Shown: positions 24,969 to 33,806, counted from the stretch's first letter. The stretch: 45,743 nt of DNA from Treponema sp. (GCA_031265845.1 JAISCC010000146.1:1-45743), one strand, 5' to 3'. Notes: generated by a model not told the origin, from the sequence alone. Numbers and translations: made by a program.

Positions 24969-25568
24969 ATGAACATGAGGAACCTGTATACATTGATTAT
25001 GTGTATGACGGCGAGCGGCGCGGCGCTTTTCGCGCAGACAAATGCGGCGGCTGACTTTTCGGTGCAGACAACGGCGCCGGGTGAAGGCGTGGGAATCGCC
25101 GGCTACTATGGGCAGGACGGAAAGGTCGTTATCCCCGAAACCATTGGCCGCGAGCGCGTCGCTTACATCGGCGCGGAGGCTTTTTATGGGCATTCGGGCA
25201 TAACGTCCGTCACAATACCGGCAGGCGTCGCTTACATTGGCGCGGCTGCTTTCGCGGAGTGCGGCAACCTCAAGGCGATCACCGTGTCTGCTGACAACCA
25301 GCAGTACAAAGACATTGACGGCGTACTGTTCGCCAAAGACGGCAAGACGCTTATCGCCTATCCGGGGGGCGGGAAAAGCGACTACACGATGCCGACAGGC
25401 GTCGCCAGCATTGACGACTTCGCTTTTTTCGGTTGCTCGAACCTTGTCTCCGTCACGATGTCGGCAAGCGTCGCCTCCGTTGGCGCGAGGGCTTTCGCCG
25501 GTTGCGACAAACTGAAGCCGGAAGTCCGCGCGGACATTGAGAGGCGATTCGGGAGCGAGGTCTTTTGA
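24969..25568 (+). CDS. BspA-type leucine-rich-repeat exported protein
   Basis: A 199-residue protein starting at M-N-M-R-N-L-Y (24969) behind CAGGAGGGG; the longer frame from 24711 covers non-coding repeats. Signal peptide ends A-L-F-A-Q near residue 20. The mature chain carries BspA/TpLRR-type repeats of about 23 residues: V-A-Y-I-G-A-E-A-F-Y-G, I-T-S-V-T-I-P-A-G-V, I-G-A-A-A-F-A-E-C-G-N-L-K-A-I-T-V, with a D-G-V-L-F-A-K-D-G-K-T-L-I-A-Y-P insertion typical of these proteins. About four repeats are present, shorter than most such adhesins. Probably periplasmic or surface-attached. Confidence 0.8.
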   Translation: MNMRNLYTLIMCMTASGAALFAQTNAAADFSVQTTAPGEGVGIAGYYGQDGKVVIPETIGRERVAYIGAEAFYGHSGITSVTIPAGVAYIGAAAFAECGNLKAITVSADNQQYKDIDGVLFAKDGKTLIAYPGGGKSDYTMPTGVASIDDFAFFGCSNLVSVTMSASVASVGARAFAGCDKLKPEVRADIERRFGSEVF

Positions 25569-25621
25569 ATAAAGGATGAAGAGCGTTTTTGCGCTGATTG
25601 CGCGCATGACGGCGCGCGGCT

Positions 25622-25650
25622 TTGACACAAAGCTCAGCATATAAAAGTAT
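25622..25650 (+). promoter_or_regulatory. Possible argC promoter
   Basis: TTGACA at 25622-25627 with a weak -10 (AAGTAT at 25645-25650, 17-base spacing; AT-rich alternatives follow). Confidence 0.35.
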
Positions 25651-25669
25651 ATAAAAAGGAGAAGCGATC

Positions 25670-25708
25670 ATGGTTGATGATGTATATGTGAAGGAGGCGA
25701 CATGGTAA
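25670..25708 (+). CDS. 12-codon upstream ORF coupled to argC
   Basis: An ATG with its own AAAAGGAG site opens a 12-residue peptide (M-V-D-D-V-Y-V-K-E-A-T-W) whose TAA stop lies inside the start region of argC, overlapping it by seven bases. The argC ribosome site GGAGG is inside this ORF. It may be a leader or coupling peptide, or chance. It contains no arginine codon, so classical arginine attenuation is not suggested. Confidence 0.4.
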   Translation: MVDDVYVKEATW

Positions 25709-26853
25709 ACATAGGCGTACTGGGCGCGACCGGGTATGCCGGCGCGGAGTTGACTCGCATTCTGCTGGGACACCCGCAGACAGCGGAACTCCACCTCTCA
25801 TCGGTCAGTTTTGAGGGGGACGCCCTTGAAACCGTGTATCCCAATTTCCTGGGGCATACGAAAAAAATCATCGGGGGCTTGAAGAAAGCCGAAGAGGCGA
25901 TTGAAGCGGCTGACGTGGTTTTCGCATGTCTGCCCCACGGCGTAGGCGAGGATTTCGCCACGGCTTGCGTTGAAAAGGGCAAGCCCTTCATTGATTTGTC
26001 GGCTGATTTCCGGTTCGGCGCCGACGAGCGGACGTTTGCGGCGTGGTATGGCACGGGCTACCGGCGTCCTGAATTGCGGCGATATTCGGTGTACGGCCTT
26101 CCCGAGATCAACCGGGAGGCGGCGCGGCGCCTCGCCGCCTCCGGCGCGGTGATTGTTGGAAATCCGGGGTGCTACCCCACAGCCGCGACATTGGGCGCGC
26201 TGCCGGCGTTGGCGCGCGGTTTAGCCGGAGACGGCGCCGTCATTGTAGACGCGGTTTCCGGCGTTACCGGCGGCGGGCGGGAGCCTGCGCGGGCCTATCA
26301 TTACCCGGAATGCGCGGACAATGTGTCGCCCTACAAAGTGGGCTGCCACCGGCACACGCCGGAAATCAGCCGCAATTTCGCCGTTGCAAGCGGACTTGCA
26401 AACGGCGCCCCCCGTCCGGTGATCTTTACACCCCACCTTGCGCCGGTGAACCGGGGCATTTTGGCGACCATCTACATCCCGCTTGCGGACACGCTTGCGG
26501 ACTCAGGCGATCCGTCTCCGGCATTCTTGCCAAAAGAAACCGCGCCCCGCCCTCCGTCAAAAGAAATCAACGCAAAAGCGGAGGCGATTCACGCGGTCTA
26601 CGCCGAATTCTACCAGGGCGAGCCTTTTGTGCGCGTCCTGCCTCTTGGCGCCGCAGCCTCAACAAACCGCGTGCGCCAGTCGAATTACTGCGACGTTTCA
26701 GTACATCTGGATCAGAGCGGGTCCACGCTCATCATAGCGAGCGCGATTGACAACATGGTGAAAGGCGCGGCCGGGCAGGCGGTTCAGAACATGAACATCA
26801 TCTTGGGGTTTGAAGAAACCGCCGGACTTACGGCGATTCCGGCGTTGTTTTAA
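25702..26853 (+). CDS. argC: N-acetyl-gamma-glutamyl-phosphate reductase
   Basis: A 383-residue NADPH-dependent reductase of arginine/ornithine synthesis, reducing N-acetylglutamyl phosphate to the semialdehyde. The nucleotide-binding G-V-L-G-A-T-G-Y-A-G-A-E-L begins at residue 5. Other landmarks are A-C-L-P-H-G-V, I-D-L-S-A-D-F-R, the catalytic cysteine in V-G-N-P-G-C-Y-P-T-A (near residue 156) and C-H-R-H-T-P-E-I (near 216). It is slightly longer than usual because of an insertion near residues 265-290 (D-S-G-D-P-S-P). No other arg gene is in the window. The ribosome site is GGAGGCGAC. Confidence 0.95.
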   Translation: MVNIGVLGATGYAGAELTRILLGHPQTAELHLSSVSFEGDALETVYPNFLGHTKKIIGGLKKAEEAIEAADVVFACLPHGVGEDFATACVEKGKPFIDLSADFRFGADERTFAAWYGTGYRRPELRRYSVYGLPEINREAARRLAASGAVIVGNPGCYPTAATLGALPALARGLAGDGAVIVDAVSGVTGGGREPARAYHYPECADNVSPYKVGCHRHTPEISRNFAVASGLANGAPRPVIFTPHLAPVNRGILATIYIPLADTLADSGDPSPAFLPKETAPRPPSKEINAKAEAIHAVYAEFYQGEPFVRVLPLGAAASTNRVRQSNYCDVSVHLDQSGSTLIIASAIDNMVKGAAGQAVQNMNIILGFEETAGLTAIPALF

Positions 26854-26878
26854 CGCTTCGCGCTCATAGCTTGGCACA

Positions 26879-26897
26879 GATTGGCATGTAGCCAATC
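26879..26897. terminator. Small hairpin between convergent genes
   Basis: GATTGGC-ATGTA-GCCAATC, a perfect 7-bp stem between argC and the FecR gene, without a T-run. Weak candidate for a bidirectional terminator. Confidence 0.3.
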
Positions 26898-26992
26898 GCA
26901 ACAAGGACTGTCGGCATGGGCGCCCGTAGGATCGCGTACATTACGCATAGTCCGCGCAGAGGCGAAGCGGCGGGCGCAGACGCGGGGCGCTC

Positions 26993-27955
26993 TTATTTCT
27001 TGAGCGGATCGCGCCGGACGCGAAGCGTTCCGGTTGAGACGTCCGCCGCGTTTGATGAAATTGGCGGCGAGCCGGAATCGTTTTTTGCGGGATATATCCG
27101 CCACCAGTACATTCCTTCATTGAGATCCACCGATACGCTGGAAAGAGGAGAGTCTATGGCGCGGACGATTCGGGAAAACCGGCGATCCAAAGCTATATCC
27201 AGATGCGCATGGTGTTCCATGCTAAAACGCGCCGTTGTCCACGAAAAGAGTACCGGAACAGGAAAGCCGGCTGACACCACTTCGTGGTTCAGCACGGGAG
27301 AACGAACCACTATAGAGGGATTTGGGCTGGCAACGGCACTTGCGCCGGAGCCGCCCGTTCCGCCGACGCTCACGGTCGCTCCTGCGGCGACAAGGCTGGT
27401 TTTGCCATCCAAGAACAGAATCGCCTTCCCTTCCGCGACGCGCAGAATCAACGCGCCGTTTTCGCCGCATACCGCTTGTAAGGCGCCGCCGCCTGAAATG
27501 ACTGCGATCTGGTCATCATACGCGACAACTAACTCCGTCTCTTTAGACCTCGCGCTGATGGAGCCGCCTGACAATGCAATCCTTGTACGGCTGTTTGCGT
27601 CCATTGCAATCCGCGCCGCGCAATCTTCCGATAATCCGACGGAATCTCCGTTTATAAAGGTTATGACCGCATCGGAAAGCCATCCGGTTCTAATGGCGTC
27701 ATCGTTGTACACGGGCGATTCAGGCGTAAGCCGGGTCCATACGAGTCCATCCAGACGTTGGCGCAACGCAACGTTGTTTTTGCGGGTGAGGCTACCGATG
27801 GGGAGCGCCGTCTCCTTGTCCGCCACTTTGATCAGATCGCGGTAAAAAAATATCCCGATAAAGAACAACCCCGATACGCAGACAAAGGCGATGAGGGCAT
27901 CGGCGATTCTGGTTTTAACCGCCGGTTTGTATGACGTATTTCTTTTCTTCTTCAA
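26993..27955 (-). CDS. FecR-domain membrane-anchored protein
   Basis: A 320-residue protein with one N-terminal membrane segment (about residues 17-38, I-A-D-A-L-I-A-F-V-C-V) and a periplasmic FecR-type domain: L-T-P-E-S-P-V-Y-N-D-D-A-I-R-T, then I-T-F-I-N-G-D-S-V-G-L, repeated short beta-strands and a Ser/Gly-rich linker before a C-terminal Ig-like part with M-Y-W-W-R-I-Y-P. I choose the TTG at 27955, which overlaps the stop of the upstream cyclase-like gene (TTGA) and has AAGG upstream; an earlier in-frame ATG at 28042 would overlap that gene by 91 bases. FecR-like proteins usually relay periplasmic signals. Confidence 0.7.
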   Translation of the reverse strand: MKKKRNTSYKPAVKTRIADALIAFVCVSGLFFIGIFFYRDLIKVADKETALPIGSLTRKNNVALRQRLDGLVWTRLTPESPVYNDDAIRTGWLSDAVITFINGDSVGLSEDCAARIAMDANSRTRIALSGGSISARSKETELVVAYDDQIAVISGGGALQAVCGENGALILRVAEGKAILFLDGKTSLVAAGATVSVGGTGGSGASAVASPNPSIVVRSPVLNHEVVSAGFPVPVLFSWTTARFSMEHHAHLDIALDRRFSRIVRAIDSPLSSVSVDLNEGMYWWRIYPAKNDSGSPPISSNAADVSTGTLRVRRDPLKK

Positions 27956-30456
27956 TGTGTCGCCTTGCTTATATCCGGCGCGGACAGCCCCAGCATTCTG
28001 CGAAGCTCCGCCATGTTCTGGGGCGCACCTGGTCCCAGACACAACCGGCTTGTATGTGAGTTTGTCTTTGGCGTCTGTTCTATGGTTGAAAATATCCGTT
28101 CAAGAATTGTAATGTTTCGCGTGTTGACCACAGCGAACAACCTGATCTCTTTTCCCTTGTCCCTAATCGGCGGCAGGTTTTCTATGATAAAGCTGTCTTT
28201 AATCAAATCCCGCGTGTTTTCGGTAATGACGATTTCCGCGCCAAGAGTTTCACAGAAATCTTTCGCGCGCTTCGCGCGCGTCACCGTATCGCCCATAACC
28301 GTGTATTCGAGCGCGCCGGAAGAGCCGATTTGCGCGGCGGTTATGTCGCCGCTGTTCAGTCCGCACCCTGCCCGGAGAATCGTCTTGCCCCGGACACCCG
28401 CCTCATTGAGAGAGTCGTTGAGGCTGCGCATCGCGGCCCTCATCATAAGGGCCGCGCATACCGCGTTGACCGCGTTCTGTTCAGCGTTGCCGACCGCAAT
28501 GTCGGCGGAGTCTGCCGCGCCCCAATGCGCCATCACCGTAGCGCCGATATATTTGTCAACAACGCCGCCTGTCAGCGTTATGCATGCTGACATACGGTCC
28601 AGATACTCGTTGAGAAGGGCGACCGTTTCTTCAGGATTATCAGTATTTTCTATATTTTCCATAAAAGACCATAGGCTTGAGAAAAAGACGGTCGCTTCTT
28701 TTCGCGTCCCTTCCGCCTGAAGCAGTCCTTTCCATAGCCGTCGCGCGATTTTTTGGTTGGCAAAGGACTCAACGTTTGCAAGCGTCCGGATCATATCGTT
28801 CACACTTTCCGTAAGAAGTCCGATCTCATCGCCACAGGAAGTGTCCGTCATGCTGTAGTTTCCATCCTCCACGGCTTGCACCGCGCTTTTTAGGACTTTG
28901 AGCGGTACTGATATGGTTTTTGAGAAGAAACGCATAACAATAAGAGCGACAAGACCTGCGGCAAGGGACAGATACAGATTAAGACGCAGTATCGCGTTGT
29001 TGTTTTCAAAAACGACGGCTTCGGGGATGACGGTCAGCGCAAACAAGTCATCGTCGCTCGTGTTGAGCCGCCTAATCGCCGCAATGCAGGCGTCCCCGCC
29101 CGTGCTGACATAGCGGGTCTGGAGCGCGGTTTTTCCGCTGTCTACAAATTCCCGCAATACCGGCGCAGTGGAGAAATCGAAACCATTCGATTCTTGCATG
29201 ATTACGTCCTGCTCCGCGTGTACCAATACATCACCGCGCCTGTTGAGCAACAGGGAAGCGTTCTCACTGCCGCCAAAACTTTCGGCGAGGCGTTCCGATG
29301 AAAAGAAGACCGCAATCCAGCCGCGATCCGCTGGAAAGCGCATCGCCAGCAACGGCGCGCCCTCGAAAAAAGGCGCCGCGTTGAGCAATGCGGGTTCCAT
29401 GCGAGGCACCTTATTGTTCAGTCCCATTCGCTCCATGCACGCGGTTATGAGAGACGCATCTATCCCGTGGTTCAGAAAGAAGCGCTCATGTATGAAGCGG
29501 CGCTCTTCACGTTCGCCGGGCGCATATCCGCCAGACAGGATTGCCGCTACAGCAGGGTGTTCCTCAAAAAAGGAAGAGACCGTTTCGGGTTTCGGCGGGT
29601 CAAGCCCATAGAACAGCATTGACACATTGTTTTTAACCGAGGAAAGGGCAGTTTCCGCAACGAGCGTTGCGCGGCAATTGATCTCCGCATTGTGTCTTTC
29701 CGCCGTACGCCGCGCATCCGCTCCTATAAAGAGCCACCCTGCCGCAGCGAGCGAACCCAGAGAACAGAGCGCCACGCCTGTGATGCAGGCCGTCAATTTT
29801 GCGCCTATGGGGAACACCACCTTAATCCGCCTGGGATCATGCGCGCCCGTCTTGGACTGACCGGGAAACGCTGCATGCGTCGTATGGCGTTGGGCTGAAA
29901 TTTCTGCGGTCGCGTGCTCCGCTCGTTTGGTCTCCGGCCTTGCGTCAAGGACAGGCGGCTGCGAAACCGGCGGTTCCACCATCTTGACAGCGGGCGTTGC
30001 CCCAAGGATAGGCGTTTGCGCCGCCGGTTCCGCATCGGGACGCGCCTCAAGGACGGGTGGTTGCGCCGCCGCCGGTTCCACGACTGCCTGCCCTGACTGC
30101 TTGACATCCGGCGTTGCCCCAAGGATTGGTGGTTCGGCGTCTAAACCGTCCTCAATGACCGGCGCCCGCGCCGCCGCTGATTTCGCAACAACCTCTTGCT
30201 CCACCGCAGGAAGCGGCGTTTCGGCGCAAGAAAATTCACCGTAATCTAACACGTCATTGCAAACGGATGAGGCTTTCGCCGCGTTTTCTTTTTCACTGTT
30301 TTCAGGGGAAGAAGCGAATTCGCCGTACGCAAAAAAAGCGGGGATGTCAGTTGTGGGAACCTCTTTCACGGTTGCGACCGAGTCGCGTATTATACCGGCG
30401 CTGTCGGTAAAGCCTCCATAATCAAGAACATCCCGCGCTATACGTTGATCCGCCAT
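27952..30456 (-). CDS. Membrane receptor with degenerate adenylate-cyclase domain (long)
   Basis: An 834-residue protein. The ATG at 30456 (or 30459) overlaps the stop of the upstream gene. Residues 1-195 are a cytosolic low-complexity region with three short Y-G-x-F motifs (near 13, 44 and 72; two as D-V-L-D-Y-G) and four P-I/V-L-x-A-x-P repeats. A membrane segment (about 215-235), a periplasmic sensor region, a second membrane segment near 490, a HAMP-like linker and a class III cyclase-like domain (about 590-800) follow. The metal-binding Asp positions are replaced: the V-F-F-S-S-L-W-S-F block lacks the usual F-x-D-I-x-G-F, and V-D-K-Y-I-G-A-T-V-M-A-H-W-G has Ala for the second Asp. Catalysis seems unlikely. 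Confidence 0.75.
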   Translation of the reverse strand: MADQRIARDVLDYGGFTDSAGIIRDSVATVKEVPTTDIPAFFAYGEFASSPENSEKENAAKASSVCNDVLDYGEFSCAETPLPAVEQEVVAKSAAARAPVIEDGLDAEPPILGATPDVKQSGQAVVEPAAAQPPVLEARPDAEPAAQTPILGATPAVKMVEPPVSQPPVLDARPETKRAEHATAEISAQRHTTHAAFPGQSKTGAHDPRRIKVVFPIGAKLTACITGVALCSLGSLAAAGWLFIGADARRTAERHNAEINCRATLVAETALSSVKNNVSMLFYGLDPPKPETVSSFFEEHPAVAAILSGGYAPGEREERRFIHERFFLNHGIDASLITACMERMGLNNKVPRMEPALLNAAPFFEGAPLLAMRFPADRGWIAVFFSSERLAESFGGSENASLLLNRRGDVLVHAEQDVIMQESNGFDFSTAPVLREFVDSGKTALQTRYVSTGGDACIAAIRRLNTSDDDLFALTVIPEAVVFENNNAILRLNLYLSLAAGLVALIVMRFFSKTISVPLKVLKSAVQAVEDGNYSMTDTSCGDEIGLLTESVNDMIRTLANVESFANQKIARRLWKGLLQAEGTRKEATVFFSSLWSFMENIENTDNPEETVALLNEYLDRMSACITLTGGVVDKYIGATVMAHWGAADSADIAVGNAEQNAVNAVCAALMMRAAMRSLNDSLNEAGVRGKTILRAGCGLNSGDITAAQIGSSGALEYTVMGDTVTRAKRAKDFCETLGAEIVITENTRDLIKDSFIIENLPPIRDKGKEIRLFAVVNTRNITILERIFSTIEQTPKTNSHTSRLCLGPGAPQNMAELRRMLGLSAPDISKATH

Positions 30457-32426
30457 CATTCCCTCACATAGTCCGCAGGCCCGCAACGCGGCGGCTCTTC
30501 CTCCGGCGTTTCCGCCTCTTGCAGGATGGCGTCAGCTTCATCACCGCTCTGTACATTCACCAGCGCAAATGTACGAAGCGATCTTTCTCTCCCTTTCACC
30601 GCAATAACCGGCGTTTCTTCTAGTACAAGCCGCTCTCCAATAAGCTCCCACGTACGCTCCATGATCAGAATATCCGTGTCAAAGTCTTCATTCGCGTCAG
30701 CGACGCGCTCGGCAAGGCTCGCCGCATCGCCCGCGATCAGCAACTCTTTGCGTTCATCCGCGCTGATAATCCCTGTAAGCGACTCTCCGGTATTAACAAC
30801 GCACCTCATCTCAATCAATGGGACACAGTGCGCGTTTGCCGTTCTTTCCGGTTGCGGCGCTTCACTTTGAGCGGCGTGTACGCGAAGCAAACGCTCTTTA
30901 TTCAATTTCTGTAAACTCGCCCGCATCGTCAGCGCGGCGTGGATGCAATTCATCGCATGCCGCTCAGGAGCGCCAGATTCGAGCGCGCCCCAGAACGCCA
31001 CAAGCGCGGCTCCGTCATGGGTCAGAAATGTATCGACAACGCCGCCGGCGTGGGTTATGCGCCGTGTCAAACAGGAGAAAAATTCATTGGCTAAAGCCGC
31101 TGTATCCCATGCGCTCAATTTTCTGGTCAGTTCCGCAAAAGCGCGGAACTTGACAAAGCAGACCGTGGCGAGAGTCTTCCCCGCGTGAACCGGCGCTCCC
31201 TGCCGCGCAAGCCGCAACGCCGTCTTATTGGCGAATTGTTCAAAATACGCGACCCCGCGAGTCATGCTGACAAAGCTTTGGGTCAGTTCCCCAATCTCAT
31301 CCCTGCTCCGGTTCGCACGATTCACGGCGTAATCGCCATCCTTAATGGAATCCGCGGCATGAATCAACGCAAAAAGCGGCTTGCTGATAATCCTGGAATA
31401 TACCTGTACAAGAAGCAAGGACAGAACCAGCGCCCCTCCGCCGATACAACACATAAACCGGACAACAGCCGCAGTTTTCTCAAAAATGAAGGCGGTTTTG
31501 ATGGTTGTAATCACAACCAGATTGTTTTCATTCCCTCTTTGATGTACGGCTATCTTTTTGATTGCCGCGAAGCCTTCTGCTCCTTCAGCATCCTTATACG
31601 TGGATGTAAAGCTCCGGTTCCCGCGTTCCAGCGTCTGCCATTGTATAAAGGAAAGATCGTCCGAATCGCCCCCATTTTCCGTCTGAAATAGCACATCGCC
31701 CGCTTCGTTTATCAAAAACGAGGCGTTCTCTCCTATTCCAAAACTTCTGACAAGGTTTTCGGGCGAAAAGAAAACGGCCGCTCTCGTGATTTCAGCGCCA
31801 CTTTTATAAGGAAAGATCATAACAAGAAGAAAATCGTCAGAAAAAGGCGCCGCGCCTTCCATCGCAGTGCGTGTCGCGGCGCGTGTCGCTTTGCGCAACA
31901 GGATTTCATCGGATAGCGTGAGCGTTTCTTTCTGACTTTCAAACCACAGTGTCATAGTTTCCCGTCCGATAGGTTCCGCCGTATTGTTGACGAACAAGCG
32001 CGGATCAGGCGCGTCCCGGGCTTTCGGCGAATCCGCAACAGCGGAAGCCTCGCCTGTCGTTTGTAGAATATCCGAAAAGGTGAAAACCGCTTTTAGAGAG
32101 GGATTGAGCGTAAAAAACCGCTCCGCTATTCCATTCGCGTCCGCGACCGCGCTGTCCGCCTCGTCAATTTTCCGTAACAGCGACACGGCGCCGGAATGGA
32201 CGTTTTCAAGCTCGCTCTCCACTGTCCGCGCAGTCCAATCATTCGTCGCTCTGGTATGTTCCTGCGCGACGTTGCGCGCGTTTGTCAACCTCGCTGCCAG
32301 CGCGACAATCACCGGCAGAAATAAAAGCGACAACACGGTAGAAATGAGCGTGAGTTTTGCGCGTATGGGAAACCGTATGCGCTTTTTACTTTTTTCTGCC
32401 CAACTCGCCTGGATCGTCCTGTCCAT
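30456..32426 (-). CDS. Membrane receptor with degenerate adenylate-cyclase domain (short)
   Basis: A 656-residue protein, first gene of the operon. Membrane segment at about 24-46, periplasmic region with a sensor-like fold, second membrane segment near 315-340, HAMP-like linker (S-K-P-L-F-A-L-I-H-A-A-D-S-I-K-D-G-D-Y), then a class III cyclase-like domain (about 410-640). The first metal Asp region reads V-C-F-V-K-F-R-A-F, with Lys in place of Asp. The second region (V-D-T-F-L-T-H-D-G-A-A-L-V-A-F-W-G) keeps an Asp but has an insertion. It also probably cannot cyclise ATP on its own. Together with the longer partner and the FecR protein it may act as a signalling complex, possibly as a heterodimer. 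Confidence 0.75.
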   Translation of the reverse strand: MDRTIQASWAEKSKKRIRFPIRAKLTLISTVLSLLFLPVIVALAARLTNARNVAQEHTRATNDWTARTVESELENVHSGAVSLLRKIDEADSAVADANGIAERFFTLNPSLKAVFTFSDILQTTGEASAVADSPKARDAPDPRLFVNNTAEPIGRETMTLWFESQKETLTLSDEILLRKATRAATRTAMEGAAPFSDDFLLVMIFPYKSGAEITRAAVFFSPENLVRSFGIGENASFLINEAGDVLFQTENGGDSDDLSFIQWQTLERGNRSFTSTYKDAEGAEGFAAIKKIAVHQRGNENNLVVITTIKTAFIFEKTAAVVRFMCCIGGGALVLSLLLVQVYSRIISKPLFALIHAADSIKDGDYAVNRANRSRDEIGELTQSFVSMTRGVAYFEQFANKTALRLARQGAPVHAGKTLATVCFVKFRAFAELTRKLSAWDTAALANEFFSCLTRRITHAGGVVDTFLTHDGAALVAFWGALESGAPERHAMNCIHAALTMRASLQKLNKERLLRVHAAQSEAPQPERTANAHCVPLIEMRCVVNTGESLTGIISADERKELLIAGDAASLAERVADANEDFDTDILIMERTWELIGERLVLEETPVIAVKGRERSLRTFALVNVQSGDEADAILQEAETPEEEPPRCGPADYVRE

Positions 32427-32432
32427 ACCTGT

Positions 32433-32461
32433 ATGTTAAAATAAAATTGAACGGCTGTCCA
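32433..32461 (-). promoter_or_regulatory. Promoter of the cyclase-like/FecR operon, leaderless type
   Basis: Minus strand: TGGACA (32461-32456), 17 bases, TAACAT (32438-32433), then six bases to the ATG at 32426, with no convincing ribosome site. Confidence 0.5.
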
Positions 32462-32539
32462 GCGATATTCACGCGTTATAACGAAAATGGCGTTAGAAAG
32501 ATGCTGTTTTTCGTAGAAAAGCCAGCGTGTGCGCATGAG

Positions 32540-32822
32540 TCCCTAGCGGTTGTTCTAATCCAGCCCTGCGCCAGTCCATAGTTCCTGGTCCGCGCCGCAT
32601 TGCGCCTCAAACCGGCGCATTTCCCGGTGAGCCTCCGCGCAACAAGAGTAGACCCCATTGTCAAGAAATGCAGTTGCGCTTTGATGGCAGGAACATGCCT
32701 CTTGGCTTCCGCCAGGCAAAGGCGGCCACCAAAAAGACAAGCGAGTTGGGAGCGGCTGGGCGAGATCATAGAATACAGGGCGTCCCCGCGCCTTGAACAC
32801 ACGTTTTACGTTTTTTGTTCAT
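32540..32822 (-). other. Possible decayed gene start
   Basis: Minus strand: AGGAG (32833-32829) sits six bases before an ATG (32822) opening M-N-K-K-R-K-T and closing after about 18 codons. Downstream, disrupted frames to about 32540 carry coding-like stretches, but no family is recognised. Probably a degraded exported-protein gene. Confidence 0.25.
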
Positions 32823-32899
32823 GGCATGCTCCTAAAAGAAGTAAGGTTCCCCGTCGTTGCCAGGGTTTTTCGCCTAAACCTCCTCGCTCTTCAAAAGGC

Positions 32900-33040
32900 G
32901 GCGTCTGGCGCCATAGGCGGCGCCTTTGGCGATAGGCGTTCACGGTAACAACCACGAGTTTTTTACGGCAAAAAACGTTTATGTGTCTTCTTCGCGCTCG
33001 CAGTCAAAACATACGTGAACGCCTATGGCGTCAGACGCCC
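32900..33040. repeat. Inverted-repeat-bounded element of about 140 bp
   Basis: The left end (32900-32944) and right end (33014-33040) are inverted repeats: an outer 20 bases (GGCGTCTGRCGCCATAGGCG, one mismatch) and inner TTCACG. The left arm has a 19-base extra copy of part of itself. The interior has a GTTTTTT/AAAAAAC hairpin and no ORF. It looks like a small non-autonomous element. Confidence 0.5.
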
Positions 33041-33062
33041 CTATGACGCGTGGCGCCCCGCG

Positions 33063-33806
33063 CTACCTCATCTGCCGCGCCTGTTCAACAGTATTCCGCA
33101 CGCCGGCGTCGTTGGGATTGCTTTGCAACGCCTTCTCCCAGTCCTCGCTCGTCCTGGCATAAACGCCTTTCAGAGCGTAGACAGCGCCCCGATTAGCGTA
33201 CGCGCCAGCAAAAGTGGGGTTGATCTCTATTGCCTGAGTGCAGTCCGCAATGGCTCGGTCATACTCCCCTTTATCGCTGTAGGCGCCGCCTCAGTTAACG
33301 TACGCCGCATCAAGATTGGGGTTGAGCCGTAAGGCCTGATTATAATCATCGAATGCCTTGTCGTGTTCCCCTTTTTCATACTAGACAACGCCCCTAGCGT
33401 AATAATTCTCCGCATTATTTGGGTGCGTTTGTATCAGATGGGATATATCGGTACTGGAGCGGTCAGAGTCCTTAAGGTACTAGTACGCGTGCGCCCGGCT
33501 ACCCTCCGCCGCCGCCAGCATCGGATCGAGCTTTGCCGGAACCTGCGCGGAGGGCGCGGCTTCGGCGGGCACCATGGAGTCCATGGTGTTGTCCCGGCGC
33601 ACTATTGCTGCGGGCGATGCCTTGTGCGCCGCAGCCTCCCCATCTATGGCGTTGAACCGGCAACGATACGCCCCTCCCCTATCCGTCAGACTTCCGGTTA
33701 CAATCACCTGCGCCCCCAGCCCTTTCCCCAGGTGAACCGCGCGCTCCTCGCTCACTTCGCCGGACATTTGGAATGTCACCTCGTTCCGCAAAAGCTCCAG
33801 CTTGGG
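33063..33806 (-). pseudogene. B-family CsgG-like/TPR pseudogene
   Basis: Minus-strand reading from about 33803 gives K-L-E-L-L-R-N-E-V-T-F-Q-M-S-G, L-G-A-Q-V-I-V-T-G-S-L-T-D and Y-R-C-R-F-N-A-I-D, clearly the B1/B2 CsgG-like domain. Then come a shortened linker, about four TPRs (K-G-E-Y-D-R-A-I-A-D-C-T-Q-A-I among them) and the family end, up to a TAG at 33063. The signal peptide and first half of the domain are missing. Three in-frame nonsense codons (33480-33482, 33381-33383, 33291-33293) replace Tyr, Tyr and Arg codons by single-base changes, and about 35 codons around TPR 1 are deleted. Confidence 0.85.

Noticed and set aside
27956-28042. Longer FecR start at 28042
   Set aside because: It would overlap the upstream receptor gene by 91 bases and place a charged tail before the membrane anchor; the TTG at 27955 gives the stop/start overlap typical of this operon.
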